Assembly (NCBI GenBank): GCA_021030915.1
Contig: JAGEMR010000010.1
Span: 124,001 to 188,000, forward strand
Origin: Astrothelium macrocarpum
Taxonomy: Eukaryota; Ascomycota; Dothideomycetes; Trypetheliales; Trypetheliaceae
DNA: 64,000 nt
Direction: 5' to 3'
The notes under the pieces were generated by a model. It saw only the letters and a program-made list of their open reading frames with translations, ran no database searches and was not told where the DNA came from. The translations under genes were made by a program, and so were the position numbers. Shown here piece by piece: positions 47,268-58,600 of the stretch; position 1 is the stretch's first letter, and each line of letters starts with the position of its first letter.

Positions 47268-49458
47268 CTAAGTTCGTGACGGATGTTTCGCAAAGTCAGG
47301 ACTTCGCGAGCTTGCCATCGTTGCCAACTCCTTGGTCTCCGTGTGCGAGTAACCAAGAGCTTTATCGTGAACCCATTGCTCTGGAGATGCTCCACTGAAC
47401 TCGCTTGCTGCATCTTTCATCGGCTCGTCAACGGTCTGAGAATGCAACGAAGCCTCTTTTAGCTCGCGGCGAGGCAGGATAGAGCCGTCCTTGATTAATC
47501 TGATAAACCACGGCGGATTTCCTCCAGGTTTGTCTAAAATTTTGTCAGTACCATATTTCGGAAAACCCCAAGAACAAAACGTAAAAAACAACTTACACGT
47601 CCAGTAGTCGCGATAGTCTTCATCCAAAGGCTCAAGGCGACCTCCGGTGATCAGCTTGGTAAGGTAGATGAGAGTATTAAGCGTGGTATAAGTCATGAGA
47701 CCACTAGCAATAATCAGTAAACGAAAGAATGTAACGAGAGATTGCAATGGCACTTACGCAATGAGACCGTAAGCAATGGAATAACTGAAGGGCATGAAAA
47801 TGAGGGTGACAAAGGCTGGCACTGCGTCACCGACGTAGCGCCAGTTGATCGCACCAATTTGTTTTGCCATCATGCAACCAACAAGGATCAGAGTGCACCC
47901 CGTGGCATAGGGTGGGATGGATGCAAAGATTGGGGCAAAGAATATCGACACGAAGAAACAGAGCCCAGTCGTCATTGAAGTAAGCCCTGTTTTACCACCC
48001 TCAGCAATACCAGTACCAGATTCAATGAAGGCAGTGACAGAGGATGTGCCAAAAAGCGAACCGATTGAAATCGAGATAGCGTCAGTGCTGTATGCCAGGG
48101 TAGATCGAGGAAAATCTCCAGAATCTGGATCGACAACGCCGCAGAATCGAGCCATACTGTACAACGTACCAGTACAGTCAAGGATGTCAACATATAGAAA
48201 AGTGAAAAGTGCGAGCGCAAATTGGCCAGGTGATTTGAGGACATGCCAGTCAATAGCATTTAGGGTATGTTGAATCGGACGGAAACAGGCAACCTGCTTG
48301 AAAAACTCAAACATAGAGTCCCCCATTTCCGTATGAGGAAAATAGGTGACTGCAGTGTTTCTTGGCCACGAAATGATGGACACTAAGAGGATGCCAATAA
48401 TGAAAGCACTTTTTATGCGGAAGCTCATTAGATAGGCCGTAAGTATACCGCCACAAAAGATGCCTAGCCACATCTTAAACCTGTTAGCACAATTGGGTAA
48501 TATGTTGCGGGCTTTACAATACTCACGGTGGGACTGCGCATGACATGACTTGTACATTCGCCAAAACTATCCATGTACTCAGAGGGACATCCAGCAAGGG
48601 TCAGTGGATCGTCAGAAGATGCTGAGATGGCACCGATACCAGCACTATTAGAGAGACCAATCAAGGACAAGAGCAAACCTATACCAGCTCCGCTCGCAAG
48701 TTTGATAGAGGTTGGAATGAGTTTAACAAGCCACTGCCGCATGCCGAGGAGTGAAAGAGCCAGAAAGATCCAGCCTTCAATGAAGACGGCAGCGAGCGCC
48801 GTACCGTAGCTGACTGGGCCTGTGCCATGGAAACCAACAACTTGATAAGCAAAATAGGCATTGAGGCCCATGCCTGGGCTGAGAAAAGATTAATATGCAA
48901 TTTCAATACCGGCTCAGCTCACTTACGCAAAGGCAACAGGAAGGTTTGTCAAAAAACCAAATAGGAATGAGGCCAAGGCAGCGATGGCAGCTGTCGCTGT
49001 TACAAAGTCGCGATTGACCTCTGGCTCGATTCATCAGTAATGCTCACTCAGACAGATTAAATGCGATACACACCAAGGAGACACTGGTTATAAGCTGGGT
49101 CGTTGGTGCATGTTGGATCTGTAGTGTCTTTGCAGACACAAGTCGCTCCAGAATCTGTCAAAATGGCCGCCTGCATTAATCAGTATAGCCTTCTGGGATT
49201 GGAAGGTATGGCAGCACTGCTTACATTCACAGATATAATATATGCCATTGTAAAGAATGTCGTGATTCCCGCACGTATCTCAGTCAGGAACCTTGACCTC
49301 TTGATCTCTCTCTCCTATACTTATTCGTTAGCAATGTGCGATCAACAAGGCAATGCATTTCATACATGACCGCAACCCTCCAGGCGAAATATCCGTCCAA
49401 ACGTGCTCTTGCCCACGACATCATTTAAGAGATCGCATGCGTTTGCAAATGACCCCAT
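47268..49458 (-). CDS. AzgA-type purine (hypoxanthine/adenine/guanine) permease
   Basis: Eight exons on the minus strand (49458-49366, 49314-49225, 49170-49074, 49020-48927, 48878-48527, 48473-47758, 47703-47597, 47533-47268), all in frame, give 604 residues. Family marks: GKSTFGRIFRLEGCG at the start, SRFLTEIRAGITTFFTMAYI, PVAFAPGMGLNAYFAY, SPTMWLGIFCGGILTAYLM, and SLFGTSSVTAFIESGTGIAE with GGKTGLTSMTTG. The last helices are followed by DYRDYWTYKPGGNPPW and a cytoplasmic tail. AzgA proteins are proton-coupled plasma-membrane carriers that take up purine bases. The acceptor of exon 6 was set directly before ATGTGGCTAGGC because the earlier AG breaks the frame. Confidence 0.92.
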
Positions 49459-50964
49459 GTTATGAGAATGTCTGGGCCGTCGTGAGAGGAATAAAGGAAG
49501 CGATTCACGTAGAACAAGACGAAATCGCCTGTCTAGTTATGGTGACATTTGGTAAACCGGTAAACTTTAAAAGATCGAGAACAGTGCCACCGCGTAATCA
49601 CACTTTCAAGTGGAAATGTAGGCTCATTTTCGAAACTAGAACCCTGTGAAAAATACAAAACGCCACTGCCGCGATCTTCATAAAGGCTGTGATAATGGAA
49701 AGGAGCTAAAAAGAAAACCTGGGGAAGCAGACGTGGGATGAATGCCTCACCCACTTAGGTCTCGAATATCTTTCGGGTCTTCGGCTGAGGAAAGCCGGAA
49801 AACGAGTCAGCATGATTGCAGACAACGGTGGGCAAATTCGAAGCCATCTACATTATCCAGTAGTCCAAGCCCAGTGCCTGTGGGTTGAACAAGCAGATCA
49901 GTCCCTTCTGGGTAAGTGAGCCCGTGGTCATGGATCAACAGCCGTGTATATGCAGGCACCACAGGCTCGCACGCGGTTGACAGCACGGTAACCTTAGTCA
50001 CCGCCTGTGCAGTGGCCTCATGCACAACCGCGCACCATCATTGCAGCTCAGATCACTCTAGTGTTGTCGAACCAAGCGACAGGCGTCGTCTTACTCAGGG
50101 AGGCCTAGAAGACAAACAAGCTTTATAGCCGGGTATGCGAAACGGCGACCCGCCTAGTCTGTGCAGTGATGGTCAGAACGCGTCTCCACTCCTCCCCAAG
50201 ACTGGGAACGGTGATAATGGTGCTATCGCAAGCAGACGAGTTGACCTGTTTTGGATGCAGAGTCTGAGACGGGCGGACGCGAGGTTCAGCCTCTAGCGCC
50301 GGTGCATTTCTTTCTTCCCGCTGCGCCAGTCCCACCTCTCACTCAATCCCGAAGTCGACCTGAATATCTGATCATAATTGCTTTTAGGTTCCTTAGCTTC
50401 TTAATCATCCTACCACTTACTATTCGGAGACTTGAAACGAGCTGATCACTGCATTGGTCTGAACTTGCCACTTACCACCAACCTTATCACACACCATCAC
50501 CTTTGCAGACGAGCGTGTAAACTGTTTGGTATACCTTGGACCACGCTTTGCTGGTTCTGGGGCCTTGTAAGTCAGCTATCAGTTGTTTCGGAGCCTGACC
50601 TGACCAACTGGGAGATAATGATACTTTGTGTGAGACGGATGATGATATCCACACGTGTTGAAGGCGGGATGCTCCCCTGTCCATCTCGCCATTCTGGGCT
50701 CCAATCTAAGATTTACGTGGCACCGGTAACCTGACAGGTGCTTCGATTTAACGCCATGTATATTATTAAGTGGCGCTGACCGCGTGTGCATGCAGACCGC
50801 TGTGTCGATCACGGCCGGGCTTGCTTCAAACCGCGGGAATTGCTTGACTCGTTTTTCGCTTCATGATCCAGAGCCATGAACAGCCATGAAACCTTCTGCC
50901 TGATGCAGATAAGAGCTCGTCTCCTTACTCCATGTGAGGTCATGTCACAGTATCTACGGCAGTC
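49459..50964. other. Divergent intergenic region
   Basis: About 1.5 kb between the purine permease (-) and the methyltransferase-like gene (+). Only short open frames. It should include both promoters. No gene supported. Confidence 0.45.
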
Positions 50965-53045
50965 ATGTTCTCAGCAGATCTATCTTGGACAGACAAGAAT
51001 GACGAGAAAGTTGGTGAACGAAGAGCGCGCAAATCGAAAGAGCGTGAAGGTTCCATTCAGAGTGCCAGTACCAATGCGTCATCCTACAATATAAGGAAAT
51101 CCGTATCGAGCGAAGGCAAGGTACCGGCTCCGATCGAAGAGCGAAATGGATCTTCTATGCGACGGCCTTCGTACTGGAGCCGGTCTCCATTCAAAGGCAG
51201 TACGGACACCGCAAAGAAAAACAAGAAAAACTCTCGTGATGACAGAAGTACAATATCTGCTAGCCAGGTGCAGCCCGAGATGTTCTCGCTCCCGTTTGGC
51301 GATTCACCGCTACAGGTGGGCTGGACTATAACAACAAAGTTGCCTTCGACTCTACCATCCGGGGGATCAATGGACCCTACGGAGCTGCTGGAAAAGTCGA
51401 ATAGTCCACCAACAACCGGCGGTACAAACAACAGTTCCAGTCGACCATTCTCTCCGCCTGAGCGTTCTTCATCTCTCTCAAATTCAGTTGCCAATCAAGT
51501 GACTGTTGAAACTTCTTTGCGAAGAGTTGACGAGGTTTTCCAAACCCAATATGCCCCCCCCGTCCCCCCCAAAGATTCTCGGCGAAAACTATCCATAGCT
51601 TCGTCGAATCAGGTAGACTGTACGGCCAGAGAGAATCAGTCCCCAGCCGTTGTTTCCAATCCGCCTTCAAATTTCCTCCAAGGGGTCCCCCCAAAGGGCG
51701 ATGCTCAAGCTTTCAGCGACAAGATTCTTCCGAATCTCGGAGACGTTCCCGGCTCCTACAAAGGAGTTCCGTCGTCATCGCTCGGAACAACAACGACGAT
51801 ATGGTCTGACGCCAGGGCCGGCAAACTCACACGCCGCCCAAGTGGATTGCGACATAAAAGAAGTGGATCGGGGCGTTCTGTGATATCCCCGAATCCAGAA
51901 AGTGCAACCAGTCGCAAGAACTCGTTTGAAGGCTGGTCCCTTGGACTTGTCAAGGAGACCTGCAGGGTGTCGCCTTCAACGTCGTTATCTTCTACCGATG
52001 AATGGCTTAGTAATAAACCACCCTCGCCTTTGCCCCTTACTCATTTTCAGGGCTTTATTCATCGGATGGAACGGGCTGGTCCGCGTGTGGTGTATGACCA
52101 CCTGAGGGAAGAAAGGCAACCTTCGGAAGATGAGGCATCCAAGCCGGAGCGATTGCTTGAGCGACATCTCTGGGTATTGACGGCAATTCATCTCAAGAGC
52201 GTCTCTAAAAAATTTGTCATTTCCGGCGAACCAAACTTTCCAAATGAAAGACTGGATGCCCGGAACGTCTTGGAGCTTGATGGCAATCTTGGTAATAATC
52301 CCCTTCCTCAGCCCTCCCTTTCCCCCTTTCCTTCGTACTAACTATTTCCCCAGGCGAAGTTCTCCAGCTCTCAGCGCTCTGCCCCGATGCCTCCGTGCTC
52401 TACCTTTCCACCCATGCCATTCCCCCAATCGACCTCCCCTCCCAAATCTCCAGCACCTGCATCTCTCCCACATCGCTCCCTCAACTCCCCTACCCCTCTT
52501 GCTCTCTCGACTTCATCCGCGCGTCCACACTCCCATCGCTCCTCCCCTCCGCCCAGATCCCCGCGCTCCTCGGGGAATGCCATCGCATCCTCCGCCCGGG
52601 CGGCTCGCTGGAGCTCCGCCTGCTGGATCCGCTGCCGGACCGGCGCGCCAGCGGGCCCGTGCTCCGCGCGTGGCTCGAGGTGCACCTGCTCCTGAACCTC
52701 GAGCTGTCGTTCCGCTGCACGCGGCCGAGCTTACTCATCCCGCAGTGGGTCCGCGACGCCGGCTTCGCTCTGCGTCAGGCGGGCGCGGAGGCTCAGGGGG
52801 TGGCGCGACGGATGGAGGTGCCGGCGGCGAATGATGATCAGGGAGTCGTGGGGGCGTATGTGGATGAGGAAGTGGGGGTCATGGTGGGGAGGGAGCTGTG
52901 GAAGGATGTGTGGGGGGGATTTGTGACGGAGAGGGAAGGCGATGAGAGGTGGTGGTGGGAGAATGAGGGGTGCTTGAAGGAAGCGATTGAGCGGGGTACG
53001 AAATGGAGTATCGTGACGTTAGTTGCGGTGAAGCCTCGCGGATAG
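50965..53045 (+). CDS. SAM-methyltransferase-like protein with long disordered N-terminus
   Basis: Two exons (50965-52291, 52354-53045; the intron carries a clear ACTAAC branch site and CCCCAG end) give 672 residues. Residues 1 to about 360 are Ser/Pro/Lys-rich and look disordered, with a proline motif APPVPPKDSRR that could bind SH3 domains. The folded part begins near FIHRMERAGPRVVYDHLREE. Motif I is worn: VLELDGNLGEVLQLSALCP in place of the usual Gly-rich loop. The later part has ALLGECHRILRPGGSLELRL, typical of class I methyltransferases, and ends near WSIVTLVAVKPRG. Catalytic activity is doubtful because the Gly-rich loop is altered. GC content rises sharply after 52540. Confidence 0.7.
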
Positions 53046-53719
53046 GAAGATGTCGATCGCTGAACCGCTTGGATGAGTCTCTTTTTGTATGATTTCGCAC
53101 CTAATTGAGATACCACGAACGCCCACAAAGGCAAATTGATTCCTTCAAATGGTCACACTAGCCATACTTGGTGTATCAACTGGTGATGGCCCGATTTGAG
53201 TTAACCATAATTGACTTTCTAGCATGAATGTAAGGTCACCTGCAGCTACGGAAACCTGAGCATGAACGCCACCAACATTGGTCTACGTCTGCGTAGCTCA
53301 CGTGTGGTTTCAATCCAAGGTACACCGCATTTTCCTACCATTAACGCATTTTCCAATTTGGCCTTAACGTTGCAGTTGTGCCGTCTGCAGTGTTTAATGC
53401 TACCACAAGCAAGTAATGGAGTGATACATGCGTGGGTCGCACCCAAAATCTTGGAATCTGGTGAGACTAAGTCATTGGCATGATTAGGATAAACGGAAAA
53501 AGCCATCAGTCTCCGACTAAGTGCCAGGATCATGGTGTTCAGTCAGCCTCCTTAAGCGCGCATGGATATCTCCCAGCACTACGGAACATTGTACCACACG
53601 TACGGGTCTGTTTAATTTTATCAATCAGTCTAAGCGATGTCAATAAATTTTACTTTTCCCTTGGCCCAACAGACTTTTGGGTGGTGTTGAGTACCTGAAT
53701 TTTTTGGCTATTGGCTGCC
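53046..53719. other. Upstream region of the FAD monooxygenase
   Basis: About 0.7 kb between two plus-strand genes. Short open frames only. No gene supported. Confidence 0.5.
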
Positions 53720-55064
53720 ATGTTCCGTCCTCCTGATGAAGTTGCTATCATCGGGGCTAGTCTTGCTGTATGTCCTTCGAGATGTCCGTTCTTGCTCGGC
53801 CCCGAGAGCTTCTGATTGCTTTTAGGGTCTTTGTTTGGCGTTATGTCTTCACAATCGTAACATCCATTGCACAGTGTACGAGCAACGACCGTTTTCCTAC
53901 CAACGAGGCACTTCCATTGTACTTGCAAGTAATGGCCTTCGAATTCTCAACTCGATTGATCCCGATCTTGTTGCACGTCTTCGCCCACTGGGGTTCACCT
54001 TGGACACAGGCTCCTACTTCAATGAAGCCGGTGAGAAGACAGGGGACTGGCCTTTGGGAAGCAAAGACTTTGGCGGCATCCAAGGACTTCGCATATTTCG
54101 TCACCTGATTACAGAAGAGCTTTCGGATCTATGTAAACGGCGGGGCATCCCAGTCTTTTACAAGAAAGAGTTCAGTCGAATTGTACAAGGCTCTCCTGGA
54201 TCACTTACCTTCACATTCACAGACGGCTCAGAAAGCAGTGCTTCCATCCTCGTTGGGGCCGATGGCCTACATTCAGAGGTTCGACAGCACATGTTTCCGT
54301 CGGTGCGTCCCGAGAACGTAACATGTGCTGTGCTGTTTTCCTTCTCAAAATCGAGGGTCCGAAATCCATGGCAGATGCCATGTTCAATAGCCACCAAACA
54401 CGGGGCTTTTATCTGTATTCCTCAGGATCCAGCAGGGGAAGACATCTTGGCAGCTCGGCAGTTCCCAATCCCAGAGCCAAGAGGCAATCCCAAAGAAGCG
54501 TGGAAAGCAGTTCGGGATGATAAAAGGAGACTGGTGAATCTACTGAGAAGTAACATGAACGATATGCCTGACATGTGCAAATCCGCGCTGGAGAATATGA
54601 GGCAGGATGACGTACAGCTGTGGCCATACTACAGTATACCTGAACTTGATACATGGGTATCGATAGAAACAGGAGCAGAGGAGCAGAGCGATTGCGCGAA
54701 TGTTGTTGTTATCTTGGGTGATGCGGCGCATGCAACGCCCCCATCCTCAGCGCAAGGGGCTAATCAAGCGTTCGAAGATTCTTATTCGCTTGCATATATG
54801 CTGTCGCATGTTTCTCAAGCCGTCTCGATGCAAAAGGCTCTTGGGTTTTGGGAAAGCTGGCGCAAGGACAGAATTGCGAAGATCGGCCAATTCGCCTTGT
54901 ATGTGAACAGCAAGAGGTCATCCTTGGATGAGCAAGAAATTCCAGACTCAGAAGGGGAAAACGTTGACGAGGAACACCGTTATGGAGATGATTTCTACCG
55001 GTGGCTGTTTCGGCCACAGCTGGACGAAGAAATGTTGAAATGGATGAGAGAGCAAAACGAATAA
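53720..55064 (+). CDS. FAD-dependent monooxygenase (salicylate-hydroxylase/UbiH-like)
   Basis: Two exons (53720-53767 and 53826-55064) give 428 residues. The 16-residue first exon supplies the start of the dinucleotide fold: EVAIIGASLA joins GLCLALCLHN to give the GxGxxG-type motif (first Gly-x-Ala variant), then TVYEQRP. The DG motif is VGADGLHSEVR and the GD motif is VILGDAAHATPPSSAQGANQ. This is the group A flavoprotein hydroxylase layout, acting on aromatic or polyketide-like substrates with NAD(P)H and oxygen. The C-terminus is soluble, with an acidic stretch near the end. The substrate is unknown. No biosynthetic backbone gene is near. Confidence 0.87.
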
Positions 55065-55393
55065 CTCTGCCTGATCTGACGTCAATGAACTCGCTGCGGA
55101 GTGCGTCTGCTCTACAACAGATCCATTCTTTTAATTGCTGGGCTATAAGTCCATATCACATTTCTACCTTACTTTTATAGAAGTATCGGTAGTAAGCCGA
55201 ATCTTTCACTCATTTATAGTTGCATCAGGACTCTGCCATGGAAATCTTCTTCTTTAATTTACTTAGAAGTTGTCAATGATCAAATTTTGGGGGAACGTGT
55301 TCCAAAAGGTCCATGTACAAGACACAGGTGCTAAATTCTAGCGCTTCTCATGAAAAATCAACGACAGTATGGTATTGCCGATTATAACGACGA
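55065..55393. other. Short gap between converging genes
   Basis: About 330 bp of 3' flanks. Nothing else seen. Confidence 0.5.
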
Positions 55394-57276
55394 CTAATGA
55401 TTGGATACACCCGGAGCATTTTCGAAAATCTGTTGCATGATCGAAGTATTTGGATCAACCAGATCGGCGTGCAGAGTTTTGAAACGCCCCTCCTTCAAGA
55501 ACTGCTCTGGGACTAGATCAAGGAACTTCTCTTCTAATTGGGACCATTGAGTCGACGAGCCGGTACAACCGTGGGCGTCGTCCAAGCAATCACTGAGACG
55601 TTGCTGCACTGAGTCATTTCTCCATTCTTCATCAACTTCATCGATTCTTGTGAAGACGAGGACAAGATGAGACTTTTGAAGATGTTTGCTATTAACGATG
55701 CACTTGAACAAGGTGAGTTGTTGACTCAGTTTGTTGCGCTTTGGATCATCGGTCGTATTCTCGGTGGGCTTAGATAAGTCTATCGCAAAGACAGCCGAAG
55801 CCACATGATCAAGGCAGTATGCCCATTTTTCCTGTTCGCTTCTGGCCTCGGCCATGCCGGCAATATCGCTTTTGGCTTCTCGATAATGAAACCGTGTTGA
55901 GGTGAATCCAATATGCTGGGGATAGCACCTGAGGATATCTTCATTATTCGGTAGGTAGTCGCTGGCCTTCAGTCGCTTCATGTTTCCTGCAAAATATGGT
56001 AGATTGCCACGAGAATCATATCCTTTCTGCTGTTCCTTGTACTTTCGCACTCCAGAATCATTCCATATTGCCTCAATAGCAGTTATCTCTTTGCTCTGAA
56101 AAGTATCAACATTGTTTAGTCTTGCGCTGCCTGGGTGCGAAAACAGAGCCTGCTTATGCCGCTTATTGCGGCTGTTGCACAAAGGTATCTTTTGGTCTTC
56201 CATGTTTTTGAGCATCTCAGTCATGTCTGTTTCGATTATAGAAAATATGGCGTCCTTCCATATTCGCCGCTCATCCAGCCCAAAAGAGCCCTGATCCTGT
56301 GATAACCTGAGTGCTTTTACAAAAGTCGTCCTGCCACTACCTTCTTCGCCTGAACTGACGGAATGGATGGTTGCCAAACCCTGCTCAGAATCTTGATGCG
56401 TAACATTGCTGGATTCTAGGAGCCCTCTCCTCCAAGTATTGGCGGTAGCTGGATGACTAGACCGGAAACGGAATTGGTTCCATCGCGAATGCTGTTGATG
56501 CTTAGGTTCGGGTTGCACCTCACGAATTTTTTTCATCTCTCTTTGTGAATCTACTAATTGTCGCAAATGATACCGATGAGCTGTCTGGTAGGTTCTGGAA
56601 GCCATCAACACTGCATCGAAGTCAAAAGCTGTGCTGAGCGCACGGGTATTGTCTGAAAACAAGCTCATGGTATCATCTACATCTGGGTTGCCTGATTCTG
56701 ACACTGACGGAGAACACTCTTTTGCGAGTTGGAGCACCACTTGACTTTCGTGATCGTCAAGCAAAGCGCTTTGCTCAGTCCAGGTTCTGCTGTGGTCATT
56801 TTCAGCAAATGTTTTCATACTCAAAAATTATCACATTACCATTGAATTGCCTGAAGCAGTAGATTTAAGGCGTTCACTTGCCGATCTAGGAAGGTACAGT
56901 ATTCGGCCAGGCTTTTTTCAGACCATAAAAACAAGACTCTCTTAGCCGGACTAAGGTGGTCTTCTTCAATACCTTCAAGTTGATCCAGGCGATCCTGCAA
57001 CGACACGATTAATGGCCGAAAGCAGTCAAGTGAACTCCCCACCAACCGCGCAAGTTCCTCATATCTAGGATTGCTGCTGAGGTCTTCATTTGCCCAGGCA
57101 GATAATTGACTTAGGGCTGCTTGTACGGTACAGAGCTGGCCAATCAAAGTAGAGACAAGGAAAGGCGCATCTCGAAACTTTGTCTTCAGGTTGCTTAGCC
57201 TCTTAACACTCCTCGTAACAACGTCCGCGATACCGACGACCGCGCTGATTACACCAAGAATCGAGATTGCTTCCAT
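55394..57276 (-). CDS. Fusion of fungal STAND/HeLo-like N-domain and degenerate G-alpha domain
   Basis: Two exons on the minus strand (57276-56840, 56789-55394; 50-nt intron) give 610 residues. Residues 1-145 start MEAISILGVISAVVGIADVV and are helical, like the N-terminal domains of fungal NLR/STAND immune-type proteins. The rest matches a heterotrimeric G-alpha subunit in order: P-loop GEEGSGRTTF (293-302), a helical insert, NDSGVRKYKEQQKGYDSR, DYLPNNEDILRCYPQHIGF, then SDIAGMAEARSEQEKWAYCL in place of the DVGGQR switch, and VLVFTRIDE in place of the NKxD region. The P-loop Lys is Arg and the NKxD Asn is lost, so GTP binding is probably weak or absent. Without the splice, two separate frames would be read. 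The role is unknown. Confidence 0.7.
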
Positions 57277-58600
57277 AGATAGTGCCGGAAATGATACAGA
57301 TAGGGCTTCAAAAGGCCTGTGGATCAGGGAAACGTCTCTTTCGTGCCTACCTTTACAAATATACCCACAGCGTGAGGCTGTGGGAATCACGTGCAGCAAT
57401 GCTGGTAGACTATGTGGGATGACATAGCTCGAGCGAGCCTCCTCCACAAGATTGACTGTTCATGCGCCACTTGATAGGCATTTCTGCCTTGTTGCGCACT
57501 GCTCTGCAAACAGCAAGAAATGTACATGGTGATGACTCCGTCTAGGCCGCGTACGGTGTTCGCGGCACGTTCTGACCAACGACAAGCCTCGTTCATGTTT
57601 CCATTGCGTTGGATGCTTGGAAAGGCGCCTGGGTCAGCTCTTGGCACAACTTGCCCTCGAGGATGGAATTCCTTTAGAAGAAGAGAAATGATTTCAGACG
57701 CCATTGTGGAAAGGAACGGACGGCACTGGCTAGATACCCTCTCATCTTGTATCTGGCTACCTCCTTAACTTGTACACGAATCTCATCACTGTCTTATCAG
57801 CGTCCAGCGTGGTTTTCTACAACCGATCCATCGGTGGAGACGACTGGGAGGATGATTACCTTACCCAACCCAGTTAGTAAAATCGTTCGGAAAGGCCGAG
57901 AATAGGGGATCCGATGGCATTATTTTGTGCCACGCATTATGCACACGGAGAGTCGCCCTGTAAGCAAGAACGTACATAGCCCTCTCCGTGACAGTAAGAG
58001 TGAGCTGAAATCGACACACGGGCCGCCACCACCACCAGTTGAGGAGCCTCCAAAACTACAACTCACAATAAACATCTTCATAATATGCGAAGAGTCTATA
58101 GCTAAACCAATCAATATTAGTCTAGCAGTGGCGGAAAGAAACACCAAATTTGAACAAGATAAGAGCGAATTGGAGCTTCAGAAGCTGCTAATTTGGTGGT
58201 GGTGGCCCGTGTGTCAATCTCAGCTTACTCTTACTGCAACGAAGAGGTAGCCCTATCTCGCGAAGGCCGTTGTACGAAGCAGATCAGTAAAATCGCCACG
58301 GGACCCTTGCGGATGACGGATGCTGACCGTTTCCGAACCAAACGTTTTCCGCTATTATCTCTCGCCTCACCTGCTAGACAAGATGCATCAAAACGCGCCC
58401 CCGGCTGAGATGCGTTCCTGTTCCGTGCATTGGTTGATCGGTTTGATATCTGCTTTAACCAACCGTTATAATGCATCTTAGCCCTCTTAGAGCTTCAATG
58501 GCTTTCAACCGACTTGACCTGTATCGCCTTTCCTCTCTCCATTCCGTCGCTCGTTTGCGTGAATGCACCCAACAAAAGCCTCCTCAATACCTCGCCTACC
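57277..58600. other. Divergent region between G-alpha fusion and ABC transporter
   Basis: About 1.3 kb. A minus-strand frame at 57387-57704 (105 residues, MASEIISLLLKEFHPRG) is open and could be a small gene or old upstream exon, but no splice links it to the next gene. Promoters of both neighbours must lie here. A short GGTGGT run occurs near 58193-58205. Confidence 0.4.

Noticed and set aside
52214..52834. Long plus-strand frame rich in Pro and Arg
   Set aside because: It is another frame of the methyltransferase-like gene in a GC-rich patch. The spliced frame 50965-53045 carries the real motifs.
53720..55064. Idea that the FAD monooxygenase, MFS and ABC genes form a secondary-metabolite cluster
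   Set aside because: No PKS, NRPS, terpene cyclase or pathway regulator is present in the window.
55394..56824. A separate 476-residue protein starting MSMKTF, with its own upstream neighbour at 56836-57447
   Set aside because: A 50-nt GT-AG intron joins both in frame and removes the stop between them; the MSMKTF start would lie inside the intron.
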